A stretch of 64,000 nucleotides of DNA from the NCBI GenBank assembly GCA_030490835.1, contig CM059971.1, positions 4,348,545-4,412,544 on the forward strand, given 5' to 3'. The stretch comes from Annona cherimola (taxonomy: Eukaryota; Streptophyta; Magnoliopsida; Magnoliales; Annonaceae). The number at the start of each line of letters is the position of its first letter. Positions within the stretch are counted from its first letter, which is position 1. The position numbers and the translations under genes are program-made. Shown one piece after another: positions 36,335 through 48,477 of this stretch. Under the pieces are notes generated by a model. It saw only the letters and a list, made by a program, of their open reading frames with translations, had not been told where the DNA came from and searched no databases.

Positions 36335-37028
36335 AGTACGTTATAGCATGCAATTTTTCCAATTGTATCCTAAATTTGAAGAGCATATTAGTAATGTCAC
36401 ATATTCTCTAACGACATTAGCTTACTAAATGTGCATTTTTGTGATTAAATATAAATACAGTAGGTATATTCGAAATTTTAGAAACGTAATGGGCATATTA
36501 GGGATTAAAGTCAAACATAGTGGTTATGTTTAGGAATAATCCAGAGAAAGAAAACCAATTAGTGGTCGACAGACTAAAGTCTCTTCCTCTTCTCCCACCC
36601 TTCCTGCAAGTGCTATCATGGGGGATTGGTGTCGCATCCTCTGGAAATAAGTCAAATAATAAAAATGATTATCTGAAATGAAATGCCAAGCAATTCAATA
36701 TCTACTAAGTAATGATTCCTCCAATATAGAAATTAAGGACTCCTTAACACGGGAGCTACAGATAACGAATGGCATAAAACATAGCCACGGGCAATGTAGT
36801 TGTTTTATCCGGAAAGGAAATCCTTGGAGTAAATGGCTTGGGATAAAAATTACTTTTAGAAAACGATTAGCTAGCTTTACCAATAATGCAAGTGATTCAA
36901 CAAAAGATACCACCCCAAAAAAAAAACTAAGAAAACCTTCATATTAATTAGCAGAATCACATACCGCAACAAAATAACTCACCCGTATTTAGAATGAAAT
37001 ATGACATTTAAAAAGCCAAAAAAAAACC

Positions 37029-37247
37029 TCGAATGTCTACAAGATCTCGTATTCTTCCCTGTGAGGCTAAGAAAAAACTATTAGTGTCAAAACAAAGGTT
37101 TAGAAGAATTACCAAGAGCAATCTTCATTCCTGATCGAGCAAAGGCCCTGAGGGCAGATTGAGCACCTGGGCCAGGTGTCTTCGTTTGGTTCCCTCCAAT
37201 TCCACTGAGTTTTATGTGTAAAGCACTAAAGTTGTGATGCCCAACTC
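37029..37247 (-). pseudogene. Fragment of cytosolic ribosomal protein S14 (uS11)
   Basis: On the minus strand the tract reads ELGIT, then an 8-base insertion, then [16 protein letters not shown] and [19 protein letters not shown], the conserved core of RPS14/uS11. A putative GT-AG intron follows (donor at 37112-37111, acceptor just before 37058). After it GRI and a few more residues match the next exon before similarity is lost. Upstream and downstream coding sequence is missing. It therefore looks like a genomic, intron-bearing duplication fragment, not a processed copy. The 8-base insertion shifts the frame. Confidence 0.82.
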
Positions 37248-37583
37248 CTAATTAAAAAATAATTTAAAGATAATAAGTATTTTAACATCAAGCTAACGAG
37301 AAAATTGATATAAGAAAAAAAAATAATGCATTTCTGGGGCATAATCACTATAAGATGGATGTCCTCATTTACAATTCAAAAGATTTGCAATGGAAACTTC
37401 AAAATATATGCACTCACCTAAAGGCGTATTTTTTATAAAAAATTTCTTAAGGTTTTTTTTCATCAGAATAGTTTCCCCAATTTATTCCACTCATATGACA
37501 AGTTTTGGAAAATTTTGGATGCGTACCTTTTATTTTTTGGTTTCAACTCTCAAATTGTTGGCTTTAGGAAATCAAAAAACTTT

Positions 37584-37608
37584 TATATATATATATATAT
37601 ATATATAT
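37584..37608 (+). repeat. TA microsatellite
   Basis: An uninterrupted run of TA dinucleotides. Confidence 0.9.
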
Positions 37609-38693
37609 CTAAAAATTGTAAAACTTGGGCTATGAATTAAATATTTCAAAAATATTTTCCTTAAAAAAACTTTAAAAAATACACCATTTAGCCAGGAAGG
37701 CGTAGTTGTAATCCTTAAACAAATATTTAGGTATTTTTAGGCTTTTACTTTTGCTATATAGTAGGGCTCTTAACCGTGTTACCCTTATTTTTTCAATGTT
37801 GATGATTGATATAAAATTCAGTTTATTCATTATATTTAACACTACTTATTTAACTAGGATATTAAGTTTCGTTCCAATTAAAAATGTGCATGGGTCAATC
37901 TACTCAAAAATAGATATATTTCATGTGCAAATTAGGAAAAATGCTTAGATTCATTCATATAATAGTGTTATTTTAGATAGTTTATATGTTAAAAATATTA
38001 TTTTAAAAATAATTTTTAGTATTAAATTATTTTATTATATTGATTTCACATGTTTATAAGTGGGATCTAATATAATGGTGCTAAAGAAATGAGAGAGTTT
38101 AGATGATAATATATGTCAAATATAATGAGTAGAGTAAATTTTTTATCAACTACCAAGATATTAAAAATGAAATGATTTAAAATTTAAAAAAAAAACGAAG
38201 AGAATTACATGGAAAGGAGGTCTTACAGAAACCGAGTCCATCAATACTGTACTCCATGTGTATTTGCAAGACATTAAAAAATCATATAATTTGGATTTCT
38301 ATATAATCCAAGTGTAAATGCATGAAATTATTTATAATTATATTTCTAGAATCAGATTCCTATATTTCTACGATTATTACTTACAAAAGTTTTCAATTCA
38401 TTTGATTTTTTTGCATATTAGCAAAATTTTTGCATATCTAACCTTGTAAGTTTGGACTTTAGCCTATCAATCTACGACGTTTGAATATTAGCCAAATTCA
38501 CCTTCTATGTTTCAACATTTTGCTGATCAAATATTTCACTAGACTAAATTGCCAGTGGTATACATGCCGCTTTGATCGAGAAATATACACACACACACAC
38601 CAGCTACCTCACATATTTGAAAATTGCAGCTGTTATTGACAACAAAGCATCTTTGTCCTCAAATCAAAGCTCTTTATTGGAATATTTTTTCAA

Positions 38694-38963
38694 GGGCGTG
38701 TTTGGAAAGTGATCATTTTTATGAAAAGTTTTTAAAATTGAAGAAAATGATATAATTTAAGATAGCGACGAGGAATAAAGAGAATAAAATTAAAATAGAT
38801 AGATTAGATATATCTGTAATTTTGTAGAAATGATTAAAAAATAAAATAATTGTATAAGAAAAAAATGAAGAAATAATTAAAAATAAAATAGCTGTAGAGA
38901 GTAAAAAATTTTAGATTAAAAAACTTTTAATTGAAAATTTTTTCAATGTAAACAAGCGCGCCC
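38694..38963 (+). mobile_element. Harbinger-like MITE
   Basis: It starts GGGCGTGTTTGGAAAGTG and ends AAACAAGCGCGCCC, about 270 bp, with the GAATAAAATTAAAATAGATA interior of the family. The flanking trinucleotides do not match, so the duplication has decayed or the boundary is slightly off. Confidence 0.75.
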
Positions 38964-40632
38964 TGAAAACAAATATATACCAAAGCTTCTTCTTCACTAG
39001 GAAAAAATCCATCTAGTGTCGGAATCTGGCAACCATCTGCTTGCACTCGCAGGCATCCACACTACATGCTAAGCCATCCAGCATCATCTACCATCACAGC
39101 CGACCAGTACCATTTTTGCACATGTTGGCACCGAATTGAGGCATTTTCTGAGTTCAATGGGCGCGCATCTTCACCATTCCACTGGAGAAACCTATGGAAT
39201 CTCAAGATGACATCTACGTCTAAACTATCTAAAATAGTATTACTACATGAATTAATAATTCTATAAAAGTATTATCACATTTTAATATATATGTTAATAA
39301 ATCTAAACAATTTTCTAATTTAACATGAATATATTTATTTTTAAGCAAATGCGCTCGTGCGCATATTCGATTTAGATGAAACTTGATCTACTAATTAAAC
39401 AAATTGGTTTGTTGATCAAGCCGTATGGTCTTTTGAATTCTTCTAAATGCCTGTTCGCCTAGAATGAGTCATATTCTCTTATTTTTAACTTATGAATTCT
39501 TCTAAATTCTTTTATGGAAATTGATATGCAAATAAAAACCCTAATGTAACTTGCTTAAGTACACGTATCAAATAAAATGACAATAAAAAAATGAAACCAA
39601 CGCCATGTACCGATGTAGTCCGACTGTCTGAGGCTTCGTTTGGGCGCACGTTTAAGGGAATAAAAGCACTGTTTCAGTTCTTTGAAGCTCACCGTTTGGC
39701 CAAATAACAGTCGTGCGCAGAATACCAGGCATTAAATCAACTTGCGAAGCACTATTAAAATAGCAAATAGAATCCTCTACATGTATCCGCGGCCACATGA
39801 GTTGGAATCCTGCTCTATGCAAGTAACCCTAGTAATGGGGGATATCTATAGTTGTCATCCTTGATGTGGAGATATTTTACAAGAAATCCTATTTGTGGTG
39901 AGGACAATAAAAATATATGGTTTGTAATATCAGATGTCATAATGTATATAATACCAATAAAAAAATAGCAGATAGAAGGCTTCCAAAAAAAAAAAAAAAA
40001 AAGCAAAAAGAAACTGCTTTCCTATGAAAAGTGTTATGCTACCAGCTGAGCAGTAAGCATACCGCCTAGACATAACAGGAAATAATTTCCACTGGGCTTA
40101 TCATAGTCGGCCACTTACCAGACTGGTTTTCTGTTTCATATGTGGAAAGATGAGATAGTTATGCTGATCAAAGCTGAGCTTGAAAGTTGACATGTTCATT
40201 CAGCTACTTCCATGCTTGCATTTAAATACAGCATACATGTAGCCTGGTTGTGGTTGTGTACGCTGCAACAAATGCAGAAATAACTTCCCAACTGTCAAGC
40301 AATGGCAAATGGCAATAATGCTTGACTTCCAAACTTGAATAATTACATTCTTTGCTCTGTTGATGTCATCTTTAAGAAATGAGACTTCTAACTGCTCATT
40401 CTTTTAAGCCGGGCTGCATCAACAACAGTAGTTGTTAAAATTATGTTGGCCATAAAGCTTTGCACTTCCAACAAAGCGCAGCTGTTTGACAAACACAGCC
40501 TGCACATTTCTCATGATTTGCTGGTTTTGCTGTCTTTCAGATTTCAATTGGCTGACTTCTTAAGAGTGACAACTTCAACCTTGCTAATTTGAACATGTGA
40601 CCACCATCGAAGCTAGGTGTAAATGCTGATAT
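38964..40632. other. Intergenic region downstream of the BPG2-like gene
   Basis: It includes a long poly-A run (about 39986-40003) that could mark the tail of an old retroposon. Nearer the gene is the likely 3' untranslated region of the minus-strand GTPase. The open frame at 39066-39266 has no family resemblance. Confidence 0.4.
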
Positions 40633-43600
40633 CTACACCAACAGCTGATTTGATGTTGCATCAGAAGCGTTTGCGTTGCTTTTGTCCAGAGTCTTCTCTT
40701 TTCTTGAATGAATCTTGTTCAAGGCACTATCAGCTCTAGAAACAATTTTTGAAACTGTGAACCCAGTGACTTCAAATATCCGTGCTCGATGAGGGATTAA
40801 TGAACTGCGCAATGTAACATCAACTCCATCGTACGTCCAAACACCAAGGACTGCCTCCCCCTTAAGTCCAACAGCATACCAACCAAGGCCAGCCGCCGCT
40901 AAATCCACAGAACTAGAATCCCAGCTATTACCCGAAATTCTAAATTCCCTTCTCAACCATTTCCCAAGCTCTGCAACCCGTTTCTCACCAATGGGTGGCT
41001 GCAATGATATTAGATAATCTCATTATTATCAGACTGATGAAACCACAACAGATGTCTTAATATTGACAAAACTCTAATGGTTGGAATTAAAAAAGATGTC
41101 CAGTGAAAGTCTGGAGTCCGGAGAAAAAAATATGGAATTAGAAATCCAGCAAAAGATACCTGCAACTGCTGGCCAAAATGGGCTTCTAAAATTATGGCTG
41201 CATTCTCTGTTTTCCCCATATGAAGTGGTAGATCAGGAGATGCCCAAACAGTGACATAAATAGAGTCCACTGATGTTTCCTCTACATCCAGTCTCATGAG
41301 TCCAGCAATATGAACTGAATGGCCAGCCTATCAGGATGGCACAAGAAAGCCAGCCAGTGAACAGAGAAAAGTTAGATCAGAAGGGGAAATTCAAACACAT
41401 TCTCTTCTGTTCTATATCTTTCATAACAGGTCAGAGAAAGATAAGTTACGTGGTGCTTATAATATAACATGCATAGCTAGCATAATCTGGAATTTGATAC
41501 AAGCAATCATGGAAAAAAAGACCAAATTAACTATAAAGTGTGCCCTTCTGCTACATCCATAGGGTTTAATCAATGTTATAAAACTTGGACTGGCGATTGA
41601 ACTGGTTGAGGACCCCTTTTATAAAAACTAAATAATGCAAACTAATGAGCATGGAGAATTTAATAACGGATCTTAACTTAAGAGTATGTTTCCCTGTGAA
41701 CCAAGGCTCAGCCCAGTGGTATCACATTGAGCACATGAGTATGAGATCCTGCCTTTGAAATCCTGTGGGAGTGGTCTCCTTGTAATGGGAAGTTGCAATG
41801 CAATCAGAGAAAGGAGAAAAAAAAAAAAAAGAGTTTGCTCCCCTGATCTCTAAGCTACATCCTGAATCTGCCCCTTTAATACACTGATACAAAACAAGCT
41901 ACGAAAATAAAAAAGTAGCTGTTCATCAGACCAGACTGGCCAGGGTAATCAAAATAATTCTATGCAGGAACTTTGATGATAGAAAAATATAAATATGAAG
42001 AAGTTAATAAAATGTTGGTCTCCAAGTATAGCTCTAGTGCTTTGAAGCACAGACCTGAATCTGCCCATGTAGTACATCAATCAGATAAAATACATATCGA
42101 TTGGAAAATTAGTGGTTCATAGGATCAGAGCAGAGGTCCAGCCTTCAGTTGGACTTGTAAGACTGGATGCTCTGCTACCGCTTTCACTACACTGGTTCTA
42201 ATTGAGTCAGTACCAGAATTCTGAGGTAAATGCCAAACAGACGTCAAGCATGAGGATAAAATTAATGCATCACTTGCATGAGTATGAAGATAAACAACTG
42301 AAACATTAAATGTATCATCAGCCCAGAGGCCCAAGACTGAACAGAACTAATAAGGTTTCATCAAGACTCAGAAGAAGCTACAGAAATGCATGTTGAAGAT
42401 ATGCAATGCCTCTCTACTCCCAAGGGTTCAATAAATCAACTCAACAAGTTTTATTGGTGCAGACTCAATATCAATGGCCACACGATTGGCAAATGTAAAG
42501 CAATTACCTTCTTATATGTGCTGGAAGGAATTGAAACAGATTGTTAATCATCACAAATTTCAATCCAGCACAGATAATGTTTACCCAACACAGGATGCTG
42601 TTAATGTTTAGCAACTTGTTTCTAAATTAACATTCACAGTTCATTTTATAAATTTCACATTTCAGCAGACATAACGTAAATTTAATGAGTGATCAGAATA
42701 AACAAGGAGCAATTTCGATCACCGCAGCAGAGTACATGACCAATCGAGAAAGCAGAAATTAAGAAGTTTTTTTTAAAAAAAAAAAAAAATTGGAGACAGA
42801 AAGCAAACCTTGAGTCTGTATGTTCTCGGCTTCAATTCCTTGCATATATGAACCAGCTTCTGCTCCTCCCTTGTCAACCTGGTTGAAATCTGATGGGGGT
42901 GCAAGATTCCAGGTGTGTCGAACAATTTGGCCTGCCCAGGAAGAATCCCATGGACTCTAACAATCCCTAATGTGGTCCCCGGCACTGGCGCTTCTGTCAG
43001 GTGCGTCACATTTCCCCCACAATGCCTTCCCATAGAATTGATCAGTGTCGATTTCCCAGCATTCTGTGCTCCAATTGCCCAGACAGTCCCTCGAGGTCCG
43101 GCCAAATCCCTCACATCATCAATAAGATTCTTCACTCCCCAGTCCTTCATTGCGCTTACAAGATGGACGCTGGTCAACTTACTCGCCCCGCCCTCGCGGG
43201 CACGATGCCGGACCCAGTGCTCCAACGTTGTGGGCGAGAGGGCAGGAGGGAGGAGATCAATCTTAGTCAAAACAAGGACGACCCTTGGGACATTGGCTGC
43301 CTTCCCCTGTTTCCAAGCTGAAGCATTCTCATCAATTGTAGCTGACAGCAGTCGAGCTACCTTCCTAGGGAAAGACCCATCGAAATCAGCAGCATCCACA
43401 ATCATCAAAACAACAGACCTCGTGCCAGAAGCGCTGGCCAACTTCCTGCCAATGGTGTGGTCGAAGTCGAAATCTGGGAGCAGATTCTCGACAGCGGCGT
43501 CCTTTACTTTGCCGTAATGCCGCAATGAATAGCACCGGGCGCAGACGATGGGCTTTTCGGCGGGAGTGGTAGGGGCCTCCGAACTGTTCTCCGAGGCGGA

Positions 43601-44008
43601 GTCAGGCTCTTGGAGGAAGCCTCTTTTGAGAGAATCCGATATCTGTGGTTCGTCGAAGACTGGGGTTTTGCAGATACGGGCTCGATAGTCGGCGTCTTTC
43701 GGGACGGGGCGGATGAAGAAGCCGGGGAGCTTGGAGCTAGAGTCTTGCATGTAGACGCCGCAGCCGGGGCAGACGGGGAGATCAGAGGGAGCAGCCGGGG
43801 GAAGGGGATCGATGCTGGCATCGCTGCGGAAGTTGGACGGTTGTTTGAGAAGGGAAGATAGGATTTTGGGAGGAGGCGGAGGGGAAGAAGAGGAGAAGGA
43901 TCTGAGAGGGTTTTGGCAGAGTTTTAGGTGGGGATTGGAGTCCGAGGAGGGGACGACGCGAATGAGATGCTTGAGCTTTGATGGTGAGAGCTTGCGAGAT
44001 AACAGCAT
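40633..44008 (-). CDS. Circularly permuted YqeH-type GTPase, BPG2-like
   Basis: This belongs to the YqeH/BPG2 family of organelle GTPases, which act in ribosome and rRNA maturation. Three exons join in frame: 44008-42809 (400 codons), 41327-41160 (56) and 40998-40633 (121 plus stop), giving 577 residues. A Ser/Arg/Pro-rich N-terminus suggests import into plastid or mitochondrion. The treble-clef zinc finger has Cys80, Cys83, Cys156 and Cys159. The GTPase motifs come in permuted order: G4 TKID (248-251), G5 SA (285-286), G1 GAQNAGKS (313-320), G2 GTT (344-346) and G3 DTPG (364-367). The C-terminal exons carry the VHIAGLMRLDVEE and LGWYAVGLKGEA segments of this family. Family assignment is firm. 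Which plant paralog (BPG2 or its homologs) and which organelle are less certain. Confidence 0.93.
41697..41830 (+). mobile_element. tRNA-derived SINE in intron 1 of the BPG2-like gene
   Basis: The unit starts TGAACCAAGGCTCAGCCC, where GGCTCAGCCCAGTGG resembles box A and CCTTTGAAATCCTG resembles box B. It ends in a run of about 14 A. The flanks GAGTATGTTTCCCTG (41682-41696) and GAGTTTGCTCCCCTG (41831-41845) agree at 12 of 15 positions and look like an old target duplication. Confidence 0.75.
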
Positions 44009-44496
44009 GGCTCGGCTCTTCCTGTTTCACCTCTTTAGTTTCTCCTAGCTGCGCTACTTGCTCTTGCGCCCTTCCGCTCTGGCATGCGAACCGTTTGCTC
44101 GAAGGACTGAGAGGGGCAGTGGCTGTTCGCTAGTTCGCCACTGGGACTTTGAACCATTTGCTCACGGGCTTGAATGGGATGGATTCCAAACCGGAAAATC
44201 CGCGTCACACAGACAAAGATGCAATTATGTGGATCCGATTAGAAAAACAGTTCAATGCATTCGATTCCACCGAACTGATTGTGGAAAAAAAAAATATAAT
44301 AATAATAATAATAACAATTTAGCAGTCGGGCTTGAAGCAATACTTTCTGTCCCCGTTCACAGCTTTATCTGACGAGGAGGATCTGGCGAGGACGAAAGGG
44401 AATACCACGTTCCTCGAAAACAACTTTTTTTCAGTTTTTAAAAATAATAAGTACTTCGGCTGATTCTCATATAACTTTTCTTATTTTTTTAATACA

Positions 44497-44772
44497 GGGT
44501 GCGTTTGGTTGAAGGTAAAACTTTTTTATAAAAACTTTTCAGAGTAAAAGTTGTCAAGTTGATAGAAAATGATGTGATATGATAAGGGTAATAATGAGGT
44601 GTAAAGAGAATAAAGTTAAAATAGATAGGGTAGTTGTATGGGTATTTGTGTGGAGGTGATTGAAAAACAGGGTTGTTTATATAGAAAAATGTGAAAAAAT
44701 AATTAAAAAATAAAGTAGTTATGAGAAGTGAAAAGTTTTGATTGACATGTTTTGTGTGTAACCAAACACACC
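44497..44772 (+). mobile_element. Harbinger-like MITE upstream of the BPG2-like gene
   Basis: The element runs from GGGTGCGTTTGGTTGAAGG to AACCAAACACACC and has the AAAGTTAAAATAGATAGGG interior. The target duplication is not clear. It lies about 490 bp beyond the start codon of the divergently placed minus-strand gene. Confidence 0.8.
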
Positions 44773-45792
44773 GCTAATCTTGAACAGTTGAACCTAGTAC
44801 CCACGGCGCACACAGACTTGTGTTTAACCTTTTGATCGTGCAAGCTCGACTGTAACATTTTTATTTTTATTTTATACAATACAAATTTTTCATTCCATGA
44901 ATAGTATTTAGTTTTTACCTCCACTTAACATTAAATGGGTACATAACGGTGGATTTTCAAATTTTAAATATATATATATACGAAATTCAAAAATATAAAT
45001 TTCAATATAAGCCAAAACGTGTGTGCGAGCATGAATATAAAAAGAAAAGCCAAAAATAGGAACAATACTCAAAGCACCTATGTCAATCTAGACTTAGGTA
45101 CAAGTCTACCTGATTTTTTTTTTTTGGATAGAAAGTCTACCTGATCAGTATCTTTAACAATATATCGAATTATATACCAAGTGAAAATCAGATTTTCAGC
45201 GCCTGAATTTTACATTGATGTGCATGAGTTTGATATGTTAAGGGTTATACAATATATGTCATTGATATAGATCAATTTACTACGATAATTATAAATAATA
45301 CATGCTCAATTTTAAATTAGTTTAGTTTTAATTTCTTTGCAACCTATATATAACCCGTTAATAACTTATCAACCTATTTATTAAATAGACGGTAAGTGAG
45401 TTAAGGTTTGTTTAAATGAGTCGATAAACATATTAAAGTTAAGATTTTTAAATGAGTTATGATTAAAATTTGGTTCTAATATGTCTATCTGGATCTGTTA
45501 ACACACTTACATATGTGTGGAGAGGAGGCAAAAGTCAACTGGAACAATAGCCTCCATCAAGAAAAAAAGAAAACTATGAAAACATGCAGATATAAAATTA
45601 AAAAACTAACATCAAGCATAAGTTTCAATGCTTTCAGAAAGTAGCCAATGGACATTTGCCCCGTCGGTAGCTCTGAATGATGGCAAGCCAACTAGCAACA
45701 TCTAAGTCTTGCAAAGTACGGATACAAATATGATGAAAGCTTGTTTTGAAGGAGATTAATATTTATAATTATCCTCGAAAGGTGAAAACACA

Positions 45793-47252
45793 GGGTCTGT
45801 TTGGTTCGCTGGTAAAGAATTGTATCCGTTGAAAACTTTTCAACGGAGGGTTAAGTAGTCTTTTCACCGCCGTTTCTTGGGAGAAGGAATGGGGAAGAGA
45901 AGTCCCGAAGCTGGTTCAAGCAGCAGAACTAAATAGTCCTGCCACCTCTACGTCTTCCATATGCTTCAGCTGCACCAAGTTCCCACCCATCGCCCAACAT
46001 TACAGCAGCCTTCCTCCACCGGCAAATCAAAATGCCTAATTTTTCAACAGCTCTCCATTTCCCGTTCAATCCAACGCTGCATTTTGGTAGCTCCTTTTCG
46101 AACCACTTTAGCATCAATGGAATCAATGATGCCTGGCCAGCTGTAGCCGATTCTACAAGCAGAAGCCCAATCTCCACTACCCCTCTCTCTTCTTTTCCAG
46201 CAAAACTATCTATAGCAGTCTTCTCCATTTCTTTCACATCATCGACCCACAAATTCTGGCTGGAGAAATCAGCACCAACTCCGGTCATCCATGCACCTGC
46301 ATCAATGTTCAGCTGCATCAAAATCCAAAATGAGGCAGCCATTAAAATCTAACCGAACCACCCAGCTCCACCGACATCAACCTACCGGAAAGCAAAATGG
46401 CCGCCTCTCACTATCGATTCCAACCGTCCGCACAAACCAAGCATCAGCAACAACAATTTTTCGGTCGCCCCTGCATCTAATGGATTTTCAGCAGCCACCA
46501 GACCCATCTCCACGGAACCACCTCTGCATCTTCAATTTTCGGCCAAACCAAATCGAAGGCAGATACTTCAGCAAGCTTTTGGTATTCTCTCCGATTGTAG
46601 CACGCACCAAACCGATGTCCCCATCAGCAACTCTAGCTCGATTCTCAATTCGATGACCACCGGATGCTGCTCATCTCCCCGTTCCAAACTCAGAACGACC
46701 ATGGCTGTCATTCATCTCAACAACAATCCAACCAACGTCCTAGCCGTTGCAGCCATCATCAATGATTTCCCCAAACCGCCTACTCCCTCTTTTGGCAACC
46801 CATTGCAACCCATCATCAAGCTCAAGCGGAGGCAGCAAAGCGGAGAAATAACGAAGGCAGCTACAGTGGGAATCAAAGCTTGAAGCAGGCACTTTGTTTC
46901 AGAAGATGGAAGAGACTGGGTACCCTTCGCGCCGACCCCAAAGACAAGGGTGGTGCGCACTTGTATAGCTCTCTATCTCGGCAACAACACAGAACCAACG
47001 CAGGATTGCTTGAGGAGAGAAAAGAAAACGGTACGAAGCCGCAGCGGAGAAGCCGACGCGGAAGAGGACGATCAGGCGCGGGACGGTCATGCGCGCGACG
47101 GTGATGCTGCTGTTACACGCCTGTCTTCACGTTAATTCTCCAACGACTTTGACTGCGTTAATGCACATAATTTCTGTGTCGAAATGGCTGCTGAATGACG
47201 TGTTTTTCAGCCAAAACACGTCAAAAAGTTTTCTTGCGAACCAAACACACCC
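45793..47252. mobile_element. 1.46-kb GC-rich TIR element, possible Pack-type gene carrier
   Basis: The ends form a 17-base inverted repeat with one mismatch (GGGTCTGTTTGGTTCGC and GCGAACCAAACACACCC). ACA flanks both sides (45790-45792 and 47253-47255). The interior is far more GC-rich and CpG-rich than its surroundings and has longish open frames on both strands (for example minus 46342-45929, 137 codons), but no transposase. The terminal sequence is close to that of the Harbinger-like MITEs. I recognise no host gene in the interior; a captured gene fragment or a deleted autonomous element are both possible. Confidence 0.7.
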
Positions 47253-47510
47253 ACAGTGTCTTTCTTAAGATAAGTGGAAGCTTGTTGTCTTGCTGATGAA
47301 TGGGCTAAATTGTAACAACAGACGTCATGTTGTATAATATTAATAAAAAAATACCTTAGAACAGTATAAAAATGGTTTAGATTATGCTAATAAATAAACA
47401 TCATCATAAATTTAAAATGTTATATGATTCAAGATGATCTTTTTAATCACAACCCGGTTTTGAATGATCTAAAATTGGGAGATGTTTCAAAATACATTTT
47501 TCATTTTTTA

Positions 47511-48066
47511 GGTGTGTTTGTTTTTAAGTAAAACTTTTCCTAAAAATCTTTTTAATTTAAGGGTGTGTTTGGCAAATAATAAAATATGTCAAGTTAAAAC
47601 TTTTCATTATCCATAACTATCATATTTTTTAATTATTTTTTTACATTTTTCTATACAACTACCCTACTTTTCAATCATTTCTACACAACTATCCACACAA
47701 CTAACCTATCTATTTTAACTTTATCATCTTTATTACTCATCATTACCCCTATCATATCACATCATTTGACAACTTTTACTCTCCAAAACTTTTCACCAAA
47801 AATTTTATTCATTACCAAACACACCCTAAAACTTTGCATTATTTACAGCTATCCAAAATTTTAATTATTTTTTTAAATTTATCCATACAAATTATGATAC
47901 TTTTTAATTATTTTTACACAACTGTCCATACAAATTATTTATCTATTTTAATTTTTTCTCTTTATTTTTCATCGTTATCCCTCTTACATCGCATTATTTT
48001 ATCTCATTTCAACATCTTTTGCGTCAAAACTTTTCGTTCAGAATTTTACGACTGTACAAACGCACC
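47511..48066 (-). mobile_element. Harbinger-like MITE carrying a nested MITE
   Basis: The outer element starts GGTGTGTTTGTTTTTAAG and ends TACAAACGCACC, flanked by TTA (47508-47510 and 48067-48069). It is interrupted at 47561-47826 by another copy (GGGTGTGTTTGGC to ACCAAACACACCC) with its own TAA duplication (47558-47560 and 47827-47829). Both are in the same orientation. The inner copy is much closer to the family consensus, so it is younger. Confidence 0.9.
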
Positions 48067-48477
48067 TTACCATTATTATTATTTTTATTTTATAACGATT
48101 TGGCATATACACCCCATTCACCCAATCTCTCCTGCACTGCGCAATGCTTAGAAGATAACAAGATTCGTACTTTTATGCTCGCAGGTTGCGATTAGCTTGC
48201 AGTAATATAATAATGAAAGGCCAAGATTCAATACTTCCCCTGTCCATCAACGAAACAATGATCTGGATCGCATGGGACGGATATGACGGATGCCGATATT
48301 CGGAGAAACAAAAACTCAAGCGCGCGCCGTAGGGTCGGTAGGAACCGAACAACAGCTTTTCTTTCCTTCTCCCAAATCCACAACACAAGCTTCAGGAGGA
48401 AGAGCAGGTAACAGCTTCTTCCAGAGATCGAAGATAAGAAGCAAGCTGTCTATTGTCTTCTGAGGAATCGGTTTCTG

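Noticed and set aside
36678..36947. Small gene of 89 codons
   Set aside because: Composition is random-like, with no homology recognised on either strand.
42915..43861. Plus-strand open frames opposite the BPG2-like GTPase
   Set aside because: They arise from the GC-rich coding sequence of the minus-strand gene, whose GTPase motifs are unambiguous.
45929..46342. A 137-codon minus-strand gene
   Set aside because: It lies inside a TIR element, has no recognised domain, and no promoter or splice context supports it, so it is described only as part of the element.
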